Source: Jaenimonas drosophilae (taxonomy: Eukaryota > Euglenozoa > Kinetoplastea > Trypanosomatida > Trypanosomatidae). From it: 43,867 nucleotides of DNA. Under the pieces are notes generated by a model, which worked only from the letters and a program-made list of their open reading frames with translations, did not search any database and had not been told where the DNA came from. The stretch spans positions 1 to 43,867 of the forward strand of contig JASAON010001509.1 in the NCBI GenBank assembly GCA_030849065.1, given 5' to 3'. Shown piece by piece: positions 1-10,142 of the stretch (the first letter of the stretch is position 1; every line of letters begins with the position of its first letter). Both the position numbers and the translations under genes were made by a program.

Positions 1-2102
1 AAAGCGCCATGAGTTCTTAGCGGGTAAACGTGGAAAAAATGTATCGAGAATAGATGTCTGCGCTGAAGCGCGTTGATTGTACTTCGTGTGTTTTGATGAG
101 TGTTTCTGAGAGCGATGCCAGAAACAAAAGAGCCGTTGAAGACGTGAGGAATACAACAGCCTCAAGCAAGAAAAAAAAAACTCACTAAATCTAGCGTACG
201 CGTGTAGAAAGAAACAACAGTACTGAAGAAGAATGTGTTGGTGTTGTAGAATAATTTGTGATGCGATGTGCGCGTCGACGCACAACAACTGTTTATGCAC
301 GGTGCAAGAAGAAATAGAAGAAGAGAAATGAGAGAAGTGGGAAGATTCGTTTTGATGTACGATGATGGGCAATACGAAGGTGTGGGGCAACCCCCATATA
401 GAAGAACGAGGCTGATGGAGTCATCGGCAGCTATACACACTAGAGGTGAGCTGTAGAGCATGGAACGCGTTTCTTGTTGCTCATTGTGATATGCACAATT
501 ACGTAGTGGCATCTAGACCTAGACGTGGATGTTGTCGGCTGTGAAATTGCCTGTATACTGCTGCCAGCCATCATCATACGCATCCAGACCAGTACACCAC
601 ATTGCAAACAAGTATTTCACCATCCGCGATCAAGTTCCCAGAGTGGGAAGAATACAGGTTCCTACAACGTGAATAAAGCCATCGCCATGGAACACAAAAC
701 AAAACAAAAAACAACATGTGATCTGCGCATGTTTTGTTGGAAAAGAAAACGTCGAAACATTAACAGCCAAACCCATGCGTGCAGCCACAAGAGCTGTGGC
801 GCAGCAATAAAAAAAAACAGAGAATCGTATTGAGAACGATGTTGTGGTACCCCTGAACTGGAGCCACCAGCGTCATCAAGACGGACGGGCCGATCGGTAC
901 ATGGTAAACCGTAGTAAAAAAGGAAAAAAAATGTTTAAACTAATGAGGATCGTCCGTACAAATGACTTCGAGTGTGTATAGACTCGTGCTTGAGTGAGGT
1001 TTGTTGCTGTTGCCGCAATGTATGGTGGTGAGAGGAGGCTGGGAGAGAGACCTGAAGAGGGCTTTCACTAGTCCACCACCACCACCACCACTCTGCCACC
1101 CAACAAAAAAACCAAACAACAAAACGCGCAACCGCTGATTTTGAGATCAACTCCTCCACTCCACAGATGCGTTTGCCGAAGGAAAGATGGCAATATGTGC
1201 GTGTATTTGTGTGTGTCTGTGTGTTGATCAAAACAAAATTCAGAAGTGAAGTGAGCTGAAGGAGAGAGAGGAGGCACCGATGAGGGCTGCTGGTGATTCC
1301 TTGACTGAAACGCTTCTATGTGCCATCTTAGAGGATGACGATGTAGTGCGTAAGTACAAAGAAAAATGGCTAGCGTGGCCCATCACAGCCACAACAGAAA
1401 ACATGCTGCATACACCAGGATACAGGCTCCAGAACGCTCACAAATAGTTGTTGAAAAACAAGATATACAAAACCGAAGATGAAACAAGAAAACACACAAG
1501 AGCACATGAAGTGACGTTGTTGGTACTGATGAAGGTTTTATAGATCATCACTTCCCAAACGTACACACGGACTGATCAACACACACTTCAGCCGCGAAAA
1601 AGATATAACGAAAAAGAAATCCTCTTGAAGTGTGATGATGGAATGAGTACCAGCTCACTTAACTCATACACGCAGCGAGATGAGTACCACCCAAACACAC
1701 ATCAAACATGACTGGCATGTACCGCACCAACAAAAATGTGGCACTAAATGAGCGGTGCATCGACGAATTAGCTCTTTCACCTCACCGATGCAGCGTGGAG
1801 AGCAACCAACAAGAAGCAAGATCAGCCAAAGCTTTTTCACACGTGCATTAAAAGACGGCAGTGGAGAACGTAGTGTACAGGCATCATCCAAAAATAGATG
1901 GCAGAGGCTGTGCGATAAAGAAGCACACCAAAACAAAAACCTGATGATGTATCGGTGAGCGGAAGACGCTTAGCGGCACAACGAACCACCACTCACTCGG
2001 CTGTGTTGTCGGTTATACACAAGCAAACACCGAGAAAAAAAAGCACCAACGAGCCATACATCTACGAGTGAGATGAGCACAGTGCTGCATACACACACTA
2101 CA
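1..2102. other. Gene-free left flank
   Basis: I find no convincing gene here. The longest minus-strand frame that begins with ATG (162-512) is rich in Ser, Cys, Leu and Phe, as expected from translating a pyrimidine-rich untranslated region, and resembles nothing I know. The span holds A runs on the plus strand (about 171-181, 810-817 and 923-930), a CAC/CCA run at 1074-1093 and a GT-rich patch at 1200-1222. It probably contains the 3' UTR of the ceramide synthase gene ending at 2103 plus further spacer. Confidence 0.6.
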
Positions 2103-3473
2103 CTACTGCCTTGCACGTAGGTTTCCGTGCATCATAGACTCCAGCTTGTCTGTTGTGCCACACAACGAACGTACGCGTGAAGTGTTGGGAGAGCGCATAT
2201 CTGCCCCCTCCCCTTCATCACCATCATGCGCTTCATTCTTCATCGCGGTAGAGTCAGTACTGCGCTGGGATATGGACAGAACGTTGTGCTCCTCCAGCGG
2301 ATCCTCATCAGGCACATCATCATCTGAGCGGATATCCTTGCGCTCTCCCCCGCTGAAGAGCTTAACAATCAAGGAAAGGATGAGCGTTGCCCAGTACACA
2401 TGAAGGGCCTGCAAGCCAACATTGAGCAGAATCGTGAGCATCCACAGGTTGAAGTTGCCGTGGTACAAGGTTGGCATGATGCCAAAGGTGGTTGTCATGG
2501 CCAACATGGGGAAGCAGTACAAACGGAAGAAGAAGAAGTTGGCAACGAAGCACGCAAGAGTGGCATTCACGACATTCTCCGTGATGATGTAGCGATGCAA
2601 GAAGGATGGTGCATACGTCTTGCCATCACCAAGCTTCTTGTGTAGTGCGTTGTACGTCTGTTGACGATGTGCGTTGCCACTCACCATGTAGTGAAGGGTC
2701 TTGCTCACGGAGAGCATGATGTCGGAGGCATCATGAATGAGGATGATGTAGGAGCCAATGCGATGCATCCATCCAACATGAGAGAAGACGATTAACGCCA
2801 AGGTGAGGAGATGGTGGCAGACGTACTCAATGAAGTCAGACCGCTTCATGTTCTTCTCAAAGAACATCAACGACACCAACTCACCCGTGTAGAAACCAAG
2901 GGCATAGTTGTAGTAGAGCATGATCTCCCGTGGTGGGTTGTATGGGTGTGGAAGGAGCAGATGCGTGGCACCGTTGTGTGAAAGGGGCAACTCCAGCCAC
3001 GGCTTCTCGCGCTGTGCCATATATCCGTAGGCGGTGGAGATGATGTAAAAGAGTGAAAGCCACAGCTGATTCTGAAACTTGGCCAGTGTTTGTGCGTTTT
3101 TGCGTGAGAGGGCATGTGTGCCACGCAGACCGCGGGCCAAACGCTCGGCGTGGTGCTTTTCATTCTCCGTCACGACGCCCAAGTACATCCCAAGACGGGC
3201 CAGTGGCTCACGGCAGACGTAGCGCAGCAACAACAGGCCAACACACCACGCCAGTGCTGGTGTGAGGGCATCCAAGACGTACCAATCCATGCCCCACCCG
3301 CCGCAGCCAACACCGTTTTCTTCCTGGAAGGCCTTGACGTTGATGACGGCGCGGAAGAAGTCAGGCCAACTCAGCACCAAATGTGCATAGTCAGCGGCGT
3401 TTACATCTTCGGAGGAGTAAGGAGAGCTGATGCCGATTGAGGCAAGACGGTCAGCATCAATACTCAATGACAT
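2103..3473 (-). CDS. Ceramide synthase (LAG1/TLC family), copy 1
   Basis: 456 residues, ATG at 3473, stop TAG. This is a sphingoid-base N-acyltransferase that joins a fatty acyl-CoA to a long-chain base to make (dihydro)ceramide in the ER membrane. The Lag1 motif is essentially complete at residues 210-262: K-R-S-D-F, the paired histidines H220-H221, R238-x-G240, H247-D248 and S250-D251. Several hydrophobic helices span about residues 66-84, 135-151, 187-205, 222-232, 240-246, 300-320 and 340-372, forming the TLC domain. A hydrophilic Asp/Glu/Ser-rich tail of about 80 residues follows and ends in a block conserved with the neighbour (D-K-L-E-S-M-M-H-G-N-L-R). The adjacent gene at 4939-6348 is a tandem paralogue. 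Family assignment is confident; chain-length specificity cannot be read from the sequence. Confidence 0.93.
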   Translation of the reverse strand: MSLSIDADRLASIGISSPYSSEDVNAADYAHLVLSWPDFFRAVINVKAFQEENGVGCGGWGMDWYVLDALTPALAWCVGLLLLRYVCREPLARLGMYLGVVTENEKHHAERLARGLRGTHALSRKNAQTLAKFQNQLWLSLFYIISTAYGYMAQREKPWLELPLSHNGATHLLLPHPYNPPREIMLYYNYALGFYTGELVSLMFFEKNMKRSDFIEYVCHHLLTLALIVFSHVGWMHRIGSYIILIHDASDIMLSVSKTLHYMVSGNAHRQQTYNALHKKLGDGKTYAPSFLHRYIITENVVNATLACFVANFFFFRLYCFPMLAMTTTFGIMPTLYHGNFNLWMLTILLNVGLQALHVYWATLILSLIVKLFSGGERKDIRSDDDVPDEDPLEEHNVLSISQRSTDSTAMKNEAHDGDEGEGADMRSPNTSRVRSLCGTTDKLESMMHGNLRARQ

Positions 3474-4938
3474 GAGAGCTAGAGAGGTGTGTGGTGATGC
3501 AGGTTGAAGTCAGTGTTGTGTTTGATACCGAGTGTATACTTAAATAGGGAATAGATGGTGGTGTGTGGAGGTCTATGTCTGACGAGGAGGGAGGATAGAA
3601 CGATATACATTAAGTGTGAATGCACATGTGATGTACTGGATGGGGGTGGGGTGGGGGGTGGCGGCCATCATTATTTTTGCAATGCAAGGGAGGGCTAAAA
3701 GGTCAGCATGAGTAGGAACAACATGTCCTACCAGGATGGTGTTCCTTCGCTTATGGTCAAGGCAGCTACTATGGAATAAACCACCACATTTTCGTGTTTC
3801 TGAAGCACATGGTCATGTGTGTGAGACCTAAGTGATGGAGTATGCAGTGTTGCAACCCATCATCTCACGAGTACAATAGCTCCATACATCTTGCCTTTTG
3901 AAGAGGTCAAGTAGTGTTTTTTTTTTGGCAATGAAGGACTCTTCTGAGCCATCGTGTGGCGTGGCGTATATGGTTCAGTTTTGAGTAAAAAAGTAGGGTA
4001 GGCACCCAATGGGATGCCCACAACAACATTCTTGAGCTCTACGGATCGTTATGGATCAAAACAAGCAAGTAAGGCACAAAACAAAAACATCAAATATAGA
4101 AAAGAGGGGCGTCTTAAACTTCTTGTGTTCGGCAAAGCGGTGCAGCCTCACACGGAAGAAATCTGTGTAGATGCACATCTTCAGCGGCACAATAGAGTGG
4201 GTAGGATGAAGAATAAAGGTTGGATAAAAATGGGCACAGAGGTTCCGAATAGGCAGGGCAACACTCGGGGAGTAGGGGCGGGGGTGCGTACCCAGGCGTG
4301 TTGCGCGGACTACCTCAGTGCGTGCATAAGTGGCAGCACTGCAAGGACCAACAAAAATAAAAGAAAAAGAAACTCAAAAAACCACGAGAAGATATACACG
4401 CATGACATGTCAGCTCACGTCCGTGAAACACATGCCACACCGTAGAAAACCTTCAACACTGACGAGTACTTGCGATGATGCCATGCAGATTAAGGCACGT
4501 TTTATCAGCAAAGGTCACCGGGTACCACGTAAAAAGAAAACACAAAAGTGAGGAAAAAAAACAACATCATTGAAGAAACATAAGCAACAACAAAAAAAAG
4601 AAAAACGTTTCGACTCGCAATCATTCTCGTTCAGACCAACGTGACGGCATCAAGATGCTTTCGCACAGTCGTAGCGCAATCCATGAAGCAAACATCACTG
4701 TCCACTTAAAAGAGTGTGTATGTGCATCAAATAGCACACGTAGGAAACACCGTTTCGGGGGTGACCGGTGCCAGAATAGCACAGTATCGGCCAAAAAACA
4801 AAAAAAAAACGGAAACTCAAAAAAGCATCTCCTCAACCTCCACTCCACCATGGATTGCAGCAACGAAGAAAAAAACAGCAATAGGAAGAAAACAGAAAAA
4901 AAACCTTTCATACACGCACCATCTGTGCGTGATGCCAC
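3474..4938. other. Spacer between the two ceramide synthase genes
   Basis: About 1.46 kb with no credible gene. It contains a G-rich plus-strand tract at 3641-3663, a run of about ten T at 3917-3926 and several A-rich stretches. A pyrimidine-rich stretch followed by AG lies just upstream of the copy 1 start (plus-strand 3480-3492). Open frames here are short and biased toward Lys/Asn/Thr or Phe/Leu/Ser, as expected for untranslated sequence. Confidence 0.5.
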
Positions 4939-6348
4939 TTAGTGCCTCGTACGTAGATTTCCATGCATCATGGACTCCAGTTTGTCTGTTGTGCCACACA
5001 AGGATCGTACGCGCGAGGTCTTTGGCGTATGAATATCATCCTCATCCACCACATCACCATCAAGTGCTTCATTCTTCATCATGGCGGGATTGCGACGAGC
5101 ACCTTCAGAGGCGGAGTGGCGTTTGGCTGATGAGACTGCATCATGCTCCAGAGGTTCCTCATCTGACACATCGTTGTCGGAGCGGATGTCTTTCCGCTCT
5201 CCACCACGCAACACCTTTTGAATCAAAGCAAGAATGAGTGTTGCCCAGTACACATGAAGGGCCTGCATTCCAACACTCAACAAGTACACAATGAGCCACG
5301 CATTGAAGGTTCCGTGATAAATGTTGGGCATCATACCCAAGGTCGTCCGAAGACCAACCAGCGGAAGGCAGTATAAACGAAAGTAGAAGAAACCTACAAC
5401 AAAACAAACAAACGAAGCAGTCACGGCATGATCAGTAACAATGTAGCGATACAAGAAGGATGGTGCATACGTCTTGCCATCACCAAGCTTCTTGTGTAGT
5501 GCGTTGTACGTCTGTTGACGATGTGCGTTGCCACTCACCATGTAGTGAAGGGTCTTGCTCACGGAGAGCATGATGTCGGAGGCATCATGAATGAGTATGA
5601 TGTAGGAGCCAATGCGATGCATCCACGCCAGGTGTGAAAACACAATGAGCACAAGTGTAAACAGGTGGTGGCAGACGTACTCAATAAAGTCAGACCGCTT
5701 CATGTTCTTCTCAAAGAACATCAACGACACCAACTCACCCATGTAGAAACCAAGGGCATAGTTGTAGTACACCAGCATATCCTGTGATGGGTTGTGCGGG
5801 TGTGGAAGGAGGAAATGTGTGGCGCCTTCATAGGAGAGCGTAAATCCCATCCACGGCTTGTTGCGGTGCACCACATAACCAAAGATGGTGCTGGCAATGT
5901 AGAAGAGTGCGAGCCACAGCTGATTCTGAAACTTGGACAGTGTTTGGGCGTTTTTGCGTGAGAGGGCATGTGTGCCACGCAGACCGCGGGCCAAACGCTC
6001 GGCGTGGTGCTTTTCATTCTCCGTCACGACGCCCAAGTACATCCCAAGACGGGCCAGTGGCTCACGGCAGACGTAGCGCAGCAACAACAGGCCAACACAC
6101 CACGCCAGTGCTGGTGTGAGGGCATCCAAGACGTACCAATCCATGCCCCACCCGCCGCAGCCAACACCGTTTTCTTCCTGGAAGGCCTTGACGTTGATGA
6201 CGGCGCGGAAGAAGTCAGGCCAACTCAGCACCAAATGTGCATAGTCAGCGGCGTTTACATCTGTACCGTTGTAACCCAGTGCGGTGGAGGTGTAGGGCGA
6301 GCTGATGCCTACGGATGCAAGGCGAGCGGCGTCGAAGTGCAACGACAT
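4939..6348 (-). CDS. Ceramide synthase (LAG1/TLC family), copy 2
   Basis: 469 residues, ATG at 6348, stop TAA. It is a tandem paralogue of the 2103-3473 gene with the same Lag1 motif, shifted by seven residues (paired histidines at 227-228, H-D at 254-255). It should acylate sphingoid bases in the ER membrane. It differs by a short insertion near the N-terminus (residues about 20-28, S-T-A-L-G-Y-N-G-T), a longer acidic and Ser-rich tail, and diverged sequence between residues 145-185 and 300-375. Residues 30-140 and the block around 255-300 are almost identical to copy 1 at the DNA level. A T-rich tract (plus-strand 6352-6369) lies directly upstream of the start. Divergence within the TLC helices could mean different acyl-CoA preference, which is inference. 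Confidence 0.93.
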   Translation of the reverse strand: MSLHFDAARLASVGISSPYTSTALGYNGTDVNAADYAHLVLSWPDFFRAVINVKAFQEENGVGCGGWGMDWYVLDALTPALAWCVGLLLLRYVCREPLARLGMYLGVVTENEKHHAERLARGLRGTHALSRKNAQTLSKFQNQLWLALFYIASTIFGYVVHRNKPWMGFTLSYEGATHFLLPHPHNPSQDMLVYYNYALGFYMGELVSLMFFEKNMKRSDFIEYVCHHLFTLVLIVFSHLAWMHRIGSYIILIHDASDIMLSVSKTLHYMVSGNAHRQQTYNALHKKLGDGKTYAPSFLYRYIVTDHAVTASFVCFVVGFFYFRLYCLPLVGLRTTLGMMPNIYHGTFNAWLIVYLLSVGMQALHVYWATLILALIQKVLRGGERKDIRSDNDVSDEEPLEHDAVSSAKRHSASEGARRNPAMMKNEALDGDVVDEDDIHTPKTSRVRSLCGTTDKLESMMHGNLRTRH

Positions 6349-7060
6349 GACAACAAAAGAAAAAAAAAGATCTGAAGTATAGCAAAAAGTTATGAGTGAA
6401 TGCTACAAAAGAAGGGAAAACTTATAGATAGAAGGATGAAAAATGAGAGAGAGCGAGAGTAGTTGGAAAGGCAGTGAATATGGGTTGGGTGAGAACCTCA
6501 GACGGCTGAGCAAGCGCAGGATGAAACTGCAAGCACAACAGGAAGGGGAGATTCTGTGGGAATCTACAGGTACACACACACAACGATTCACGTACATCAA
6601 CGTCAATCCATGTGTTCGTCAACGCGTGTTTGTATTCCTTGCGGAGGGTGAGGCGGAGAGGGGGGGGGGAGAATAGAGGTGGCTCCTGCACGTCCACCTT
6701 CTTGGGCGTGCTGATTATACACCAAAACACCAAAACAACAACAGTAACAACAACACCATCAAGAGACGAGGAAGAATTTGCACATGCCGAGTATTTTGAT
6801 ACTCAACGGGATCACGTACGAGCCACTTGGCGTACTAACTACACCACCGCCAAACACATACAACATTGTCATGAAAGCTTGATGTTGTGCCTCTGGCATA
6901 CAGCGTCTCGTCGGGCATACACCGTAGATCCTTCTCAACGTGGACGGGTCATTCACAAGAAGATCCAGTACGGCCATGTTGGTTGCAGTCTGTGAGGCGC
7001 ATGCCTCGCAGTTGTTGTTGCGATATGCTCACAAGAAGCATACGCCCGCACAACGTATCT
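6349..7060. other. Spacer with a G10 run
   Basis: This 0.7 kb has no credible gene. It contains the pyrimidine-rich leader region of ceramide synthase copy 2 (6352-6460) and a homopolymer of ten G at 6660-6669. The rest is probably the 3' UTR of the multi-pass membrane protein gene to the right. Confidence 0.45.
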
Positions 7061-9268
7061 TCAAAATGAAGGAAATGGCTGGCCAAGGTTGGTGCGACTT
7101 GTTGGTGCGGCCATACTCAAGAGTTCTTCTGCCATGGCCTGAGCCTTCTTGCGTGCCTCCATTTCGGCATTCTTGGCGTAGTTCACGTCCCAGATATCAC
7201 GACGGTCTTCACACTCAAATGAGATGAAGAATTGATCCGGATCGTCGAGGGCGTACTCCTGCGTGGCACTCGCTACGGGATCATTCCTCCACAGGGCCAT
7301 ATCCATGCCAACATGATCACGTTCCATGAAGGATGACATGAATGAATCACGTCCAAGTTGGTAGAAGGGTAGAGGTGACTGCACCATCTGAAGGAACCTC
7401 CGCAGCTGCATCGTATCCACCTCAAAGATGAAGCTGAGATAGTTAAACATAACCAACATGTCATCCCAAAAGGTGAGCTCCTCGGGCGGTACAGTGAGGA
7501 AGGGGTCGGGAGGAGGTACAGGGCTTGTGGGGCTGGACGGAGATGCAGCAAGACTTGGTTGAGGGCATGCCGAATCATCGCGTGGTCCCCCCACCGATGC
7601 CTCGGCCGCGGCAGCCTCCCGCTCCTGCGCCTGCTTGGCCAAGATTGCATCAATCTTCTTCCGCCGGCGTCGTTCCAGCTCCTGTTGCTGGTAAAACTTC
7701 AGGTGGTAGTTGAAGATAACATCGAAGTACTCAAAGTACATGTACTGAAACACGCCAAGCTTACGCAGGATGCGCGAGTAGAGGCCAAGACGCACCGTGG
7801 GGTCTGCCTCACGTGCCTCACCTGGAATACAAAAGTGCCGGTGAGTGGCATCGAGCAGTACACTGATTTCCTTGTAGTAACTGTCATCTACACGGGCAAG
7901 ATTCATGAGGAGGCCGACGAGCTGGATGAGGTGCACGATGCCCCAGTTGTTGATGGTCGTTGTGAAGGCGAACTCAATCTGCGTCACCTTCACAATGAGT
8001 GAGATGAAGGCAATAATGAAGGCGAAGAACCACATCACCAAAAAGAGGCTGGCAAGGCCATAGTCGCGAAGGTTGATGGCGTTCTGAAAAAGAGGAAGAA
8101 TTCGGCGCACAGGAAACATGGGAGAGGCTAAACCAACAATGCGGAGCACCGAAAAAGTGCCGGCGAGGGTGACGACGGCGGCGATATCATGTGCCAGGCG
8201 AGAGCCCACGTTTTTGGTATATATGCCCTCTGCCACCACCACCGCAAGAAAGATTGTCAAGCCTAACACCACTCCAAACTCAAGAGAGAAGACCACGACG
8301 GAGGCGGTTTTGGCCCACGGAAGAATCACGCCGGTGCTTTGGTTGAAGAAGACGTTGACGATGGTCATGATAAGATTGATGAACATGCTCAGAATCATCG
8401 TGCCAACAAAGAAGAACTCCATAAGCTGCATCCCTGGACGAAACAAATCACCAAAGATGTACTTCATGCATGCCTGGTCGTACAATGGAATGCGGTAGGG
8501 AGGGCAAGGTGGCAAGCGGAAGCGCTCCTTTTCCTTCAGCCTACCAAGTGGCATCGTTGGCATACCTTCGTAGCTGAGATAGCGGAGTGGTTGATAGCCA
8601 CGGCCTCCACCTGTGGCTGTGCTAAGGTTGGAGCGGCGTTCATCTCCGGCAGCGTGGCTCACGGTGTTGTGGCCTTCATCGATGCGAACGTGCCTCGATC
8701 CTACCGTCTGCCGCGGCGGGGCGTTGCTCTCAATGGAGAGAATGGAGGCAGAGCGCCGAAGAGCTGCAGTATCTGTCTGTGAATGTCGTTGAACGTAGTA
8801 GGTGTTGGGAGGAACTGAGTATACATTCACCTTGGGTGCCTCAATAAGCTCACGCACATTGCGGGCCTTCTTCTTGCGTCGTGCAATAGGTGGGTGACGG
8901 GTGGTTGTACTGCTGCTGTTGTTTAAATCAACACCAAGATTGCTGCCGAGATCACTTGTGCTGGCATTGCCGCCACCAAGAAGACCACGCAGGGCATGCA
9001 CAATCTGTCGTGGTGACATGATCATACTTCCCAAGGTGAACTCTTCACGGCCCGTGTGTTGTTCGCTGCTTGCACTACCACGTGGAGCACGTCCGCTTTC
9101 TTCGGCGGCGAAGCTCATATCTGGATTCTGTGGATGTGGCATGGGAATCTGGGTTGTGGTGCGATTTGTTTGTGTTCTGCTAGACATGCTGAGGTCACCC
9201 GTATCTTCGTACAACCTCGAGCGGCTTCCACTATGCACCATCTCTTGTGATTCAGTGGCGCGTCGCAT
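7061..9268 (-). CDS. Multi-pass membrane protein of unknown function
   Basis: 735 residues from the first in-frame ATG at 9268 (the frame stays open to 9310 without another ATG), stop TGA. The N-terminal 270 residues are hydrophilic and Ser/Thr-rich with a basic R-R-K-K-K patch near 130. About five hydrophobic segments follow, near residues 280-309, 320-348, 358-382, 403-428 and 439-459. A charged, probably helical stretch (about 526-556, E-L-E-R-R-R-R-K-K) comes next, then a Pro/Ser linker and a C-terminal domain rich in Phe, Trp and acidic residues (about 590-705). The layout of long cytosolic ends around a 5-6 helix core resembles channels or transporters, but I cannot see a pore loop, S4 segment or transporter signature. 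I do not recognise the family. Confidence 0.85.
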   Translation of the reverse strand: MRRATESQEMVHSGSRSRLYEDTGDLSMSSRTQTNRTTTQIPMPHPQNPDMSFAAEESGRAPRGSASSEQHTGREEFTLGSMIMSPRQIVHALRGLLGGGNASTSDLGSNLGVDLNNSSSTTTRHPPIARRKKKARNVRELIEAPKVNVYSVPPNTYYVQRHSQTDTAALRRSASILSIESNAPPRQTVGSRHVRIDEGHNTVSHAAGDERRSNLSTATGGGRGYQPLRYLSYEGMPTMPLGRLKEKERFRLPPCPPYRIPLYDQACMKYIFGDLFRPGMQLMEFFFVGTMILSMFINLIMTIVNVFFNQSTGVILPWAKTASVVVFSLEFGVVLGLTIFLAVVVAEGIYTKNVGSRLAHDIAAVVTLAGTFSVLRIVGLASPMFPVRRILPLFQNAINLRDYGLASLFLVMWFFAFIIAFISLIVKVTQIEFAFTTTINNWGIVHLIQLVGLLMNLARVDDSYYKEISVLLDATHRHFCIPGEAREADPTVRLGLYSRILRKLGVFQYMYFEYFDVIFNYHLKFYQQQELERRRRKKIDAILAKQAQEREAAAAEASVGGPRDDSACPQPSLAASPSSPTSPVPPPDPFLTVPPEELTFWDDMLVMFNYLSFIFEVDTMQLRRFLQMVQSPLPFYQLGRDSFMSSFMERDHVGMDMALWRNDPVASATQEYALDDPDQFFISFECEDRRDIWDVNYAKNAEMEARKKAQAMAEELLSMAAPTSRTNLGQPFPSF

Positions 9269-9928
9269 TTCGTGGATGATTGTTGTTGTTACTGTTGGCT
9301 GCTCCAACAAAGCACACAGTTAGTTGGGGAGAGGGATGGATAGACCACAACGTGGGCAAAACTGAGGTGTGGTGAAGGAGGTGGTGATAACAAAAAAAAT
9401 CAACGTGAGAAGATAGAGAGCCACGCTAGCCACACAGTTGTTGTTGTTGCTGAGGTTGCCGAGTGTATGTTCTTTCTGCAGGTCCGCAACACAACATAAA
9501 TCAAGATGAGCCCCAAGATAAGAAGAGATGGAGATGACAAAGCTCTCTGCTAGCGCTCACAGGAGGTCTTTATGTATAAAAAAAACAGTATATATGTCTT
9601 CACTTGTGTGTGTGTCTCTCCCTCTGTGTGTGTGTGTGACGCAGATGATGAAGCGACGGACTGTTTGCCAACAGCTTCCTACTCTAGAGAACGGCAGAAA
9701 AAAACAGCGAGAAAACCAACAACAGGGAACAGAGCATGGTGGTGGATGTAGATACGGAACATGAGATATGCGTTGCACAGAAATCACAAACATGAATACA
9801 GAACAGAAGAGATGGTTCAGTTGGGATGAGAGGGGACCTTCGAGGAGAGCCAGGCCAGCCCTGCACCGACAACGTGGGCATTATAGAATAAGAAGCTGTC
9901 CGCAATGAAGAAACACTAAGAAAAAAAA
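9269..9928. other. Spacer with GT-rich blocks
   Basis: No credible gene. Two GT-rich runs lie at about 9604-9638, separated by a pyrimidine stretch. The span probably holds the leader of the 735-residue protein gene and the 3' UTR of whatever is transcribed to the right. Confidence 0.4.
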
Positions 9929-10090
9929 TCATTCATACCACACAACGCCAGGAGAGGGCACATGCATGGACTCATGGACAGCCACAGTGACACGAATTGC
10001 ACCCCTGCGCTCAGCTTCAGCACGGAAAACAACAGCACGGTATGCCAACAACAGCAACAGCACAAAACCCATGCAAGTGAAGAAGACCAT
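9929..10090 (-). CDS. Possible 53-residue single-pass membrane micro-protein
   Basis: A short frame from ATG at 10090 to TGA at 9929. The start is M-V-F-F-T-C-M-G-F-V followed by L-L-L-L-L-A-Y, a transmembrane helix of about 19 residues. An R/A/E-rich segment follows (R-A-E-A-E-R-R-G), then a short tail ending P-G-V-V-W-Y-E. The layout (helix at the extreme N-terminus, basic stop-transfer, aromatic end) matches the seven genes immediately to the right, although the P-Y-G motif is absent. With only 53 codons it could be a chance frame in a UTR, a truncated family member or a genuine micro-protein. Confidence 0.4.
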   Translation of the reverse strand: MVFFTCMGFVLLLLLAYRAVVFRAEAERRGAIRVTVAVHESMHVPSPGVVWYE

Positions 10091-10142
10091 GTGCACTCGG
10101 CAACATGATGGCTAAATCATCTCATTCTTCTACACAACGCCC

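Noticed and set aside
162..512. A 116-codon minus-strand frame in the left flank
   Set aside because: Starts with ATG but is dominated by Ser, Cys, Leu, Phe from pyrimidine-rich DNA, with no domain and no match to the neighbours.
7061..9268. Polycystin/TRP channel assignment
   Set aside because: The helix number and the large cytosolic ends are suggestive, but no pore helix, selectivity motif or polycystin signature can be read.
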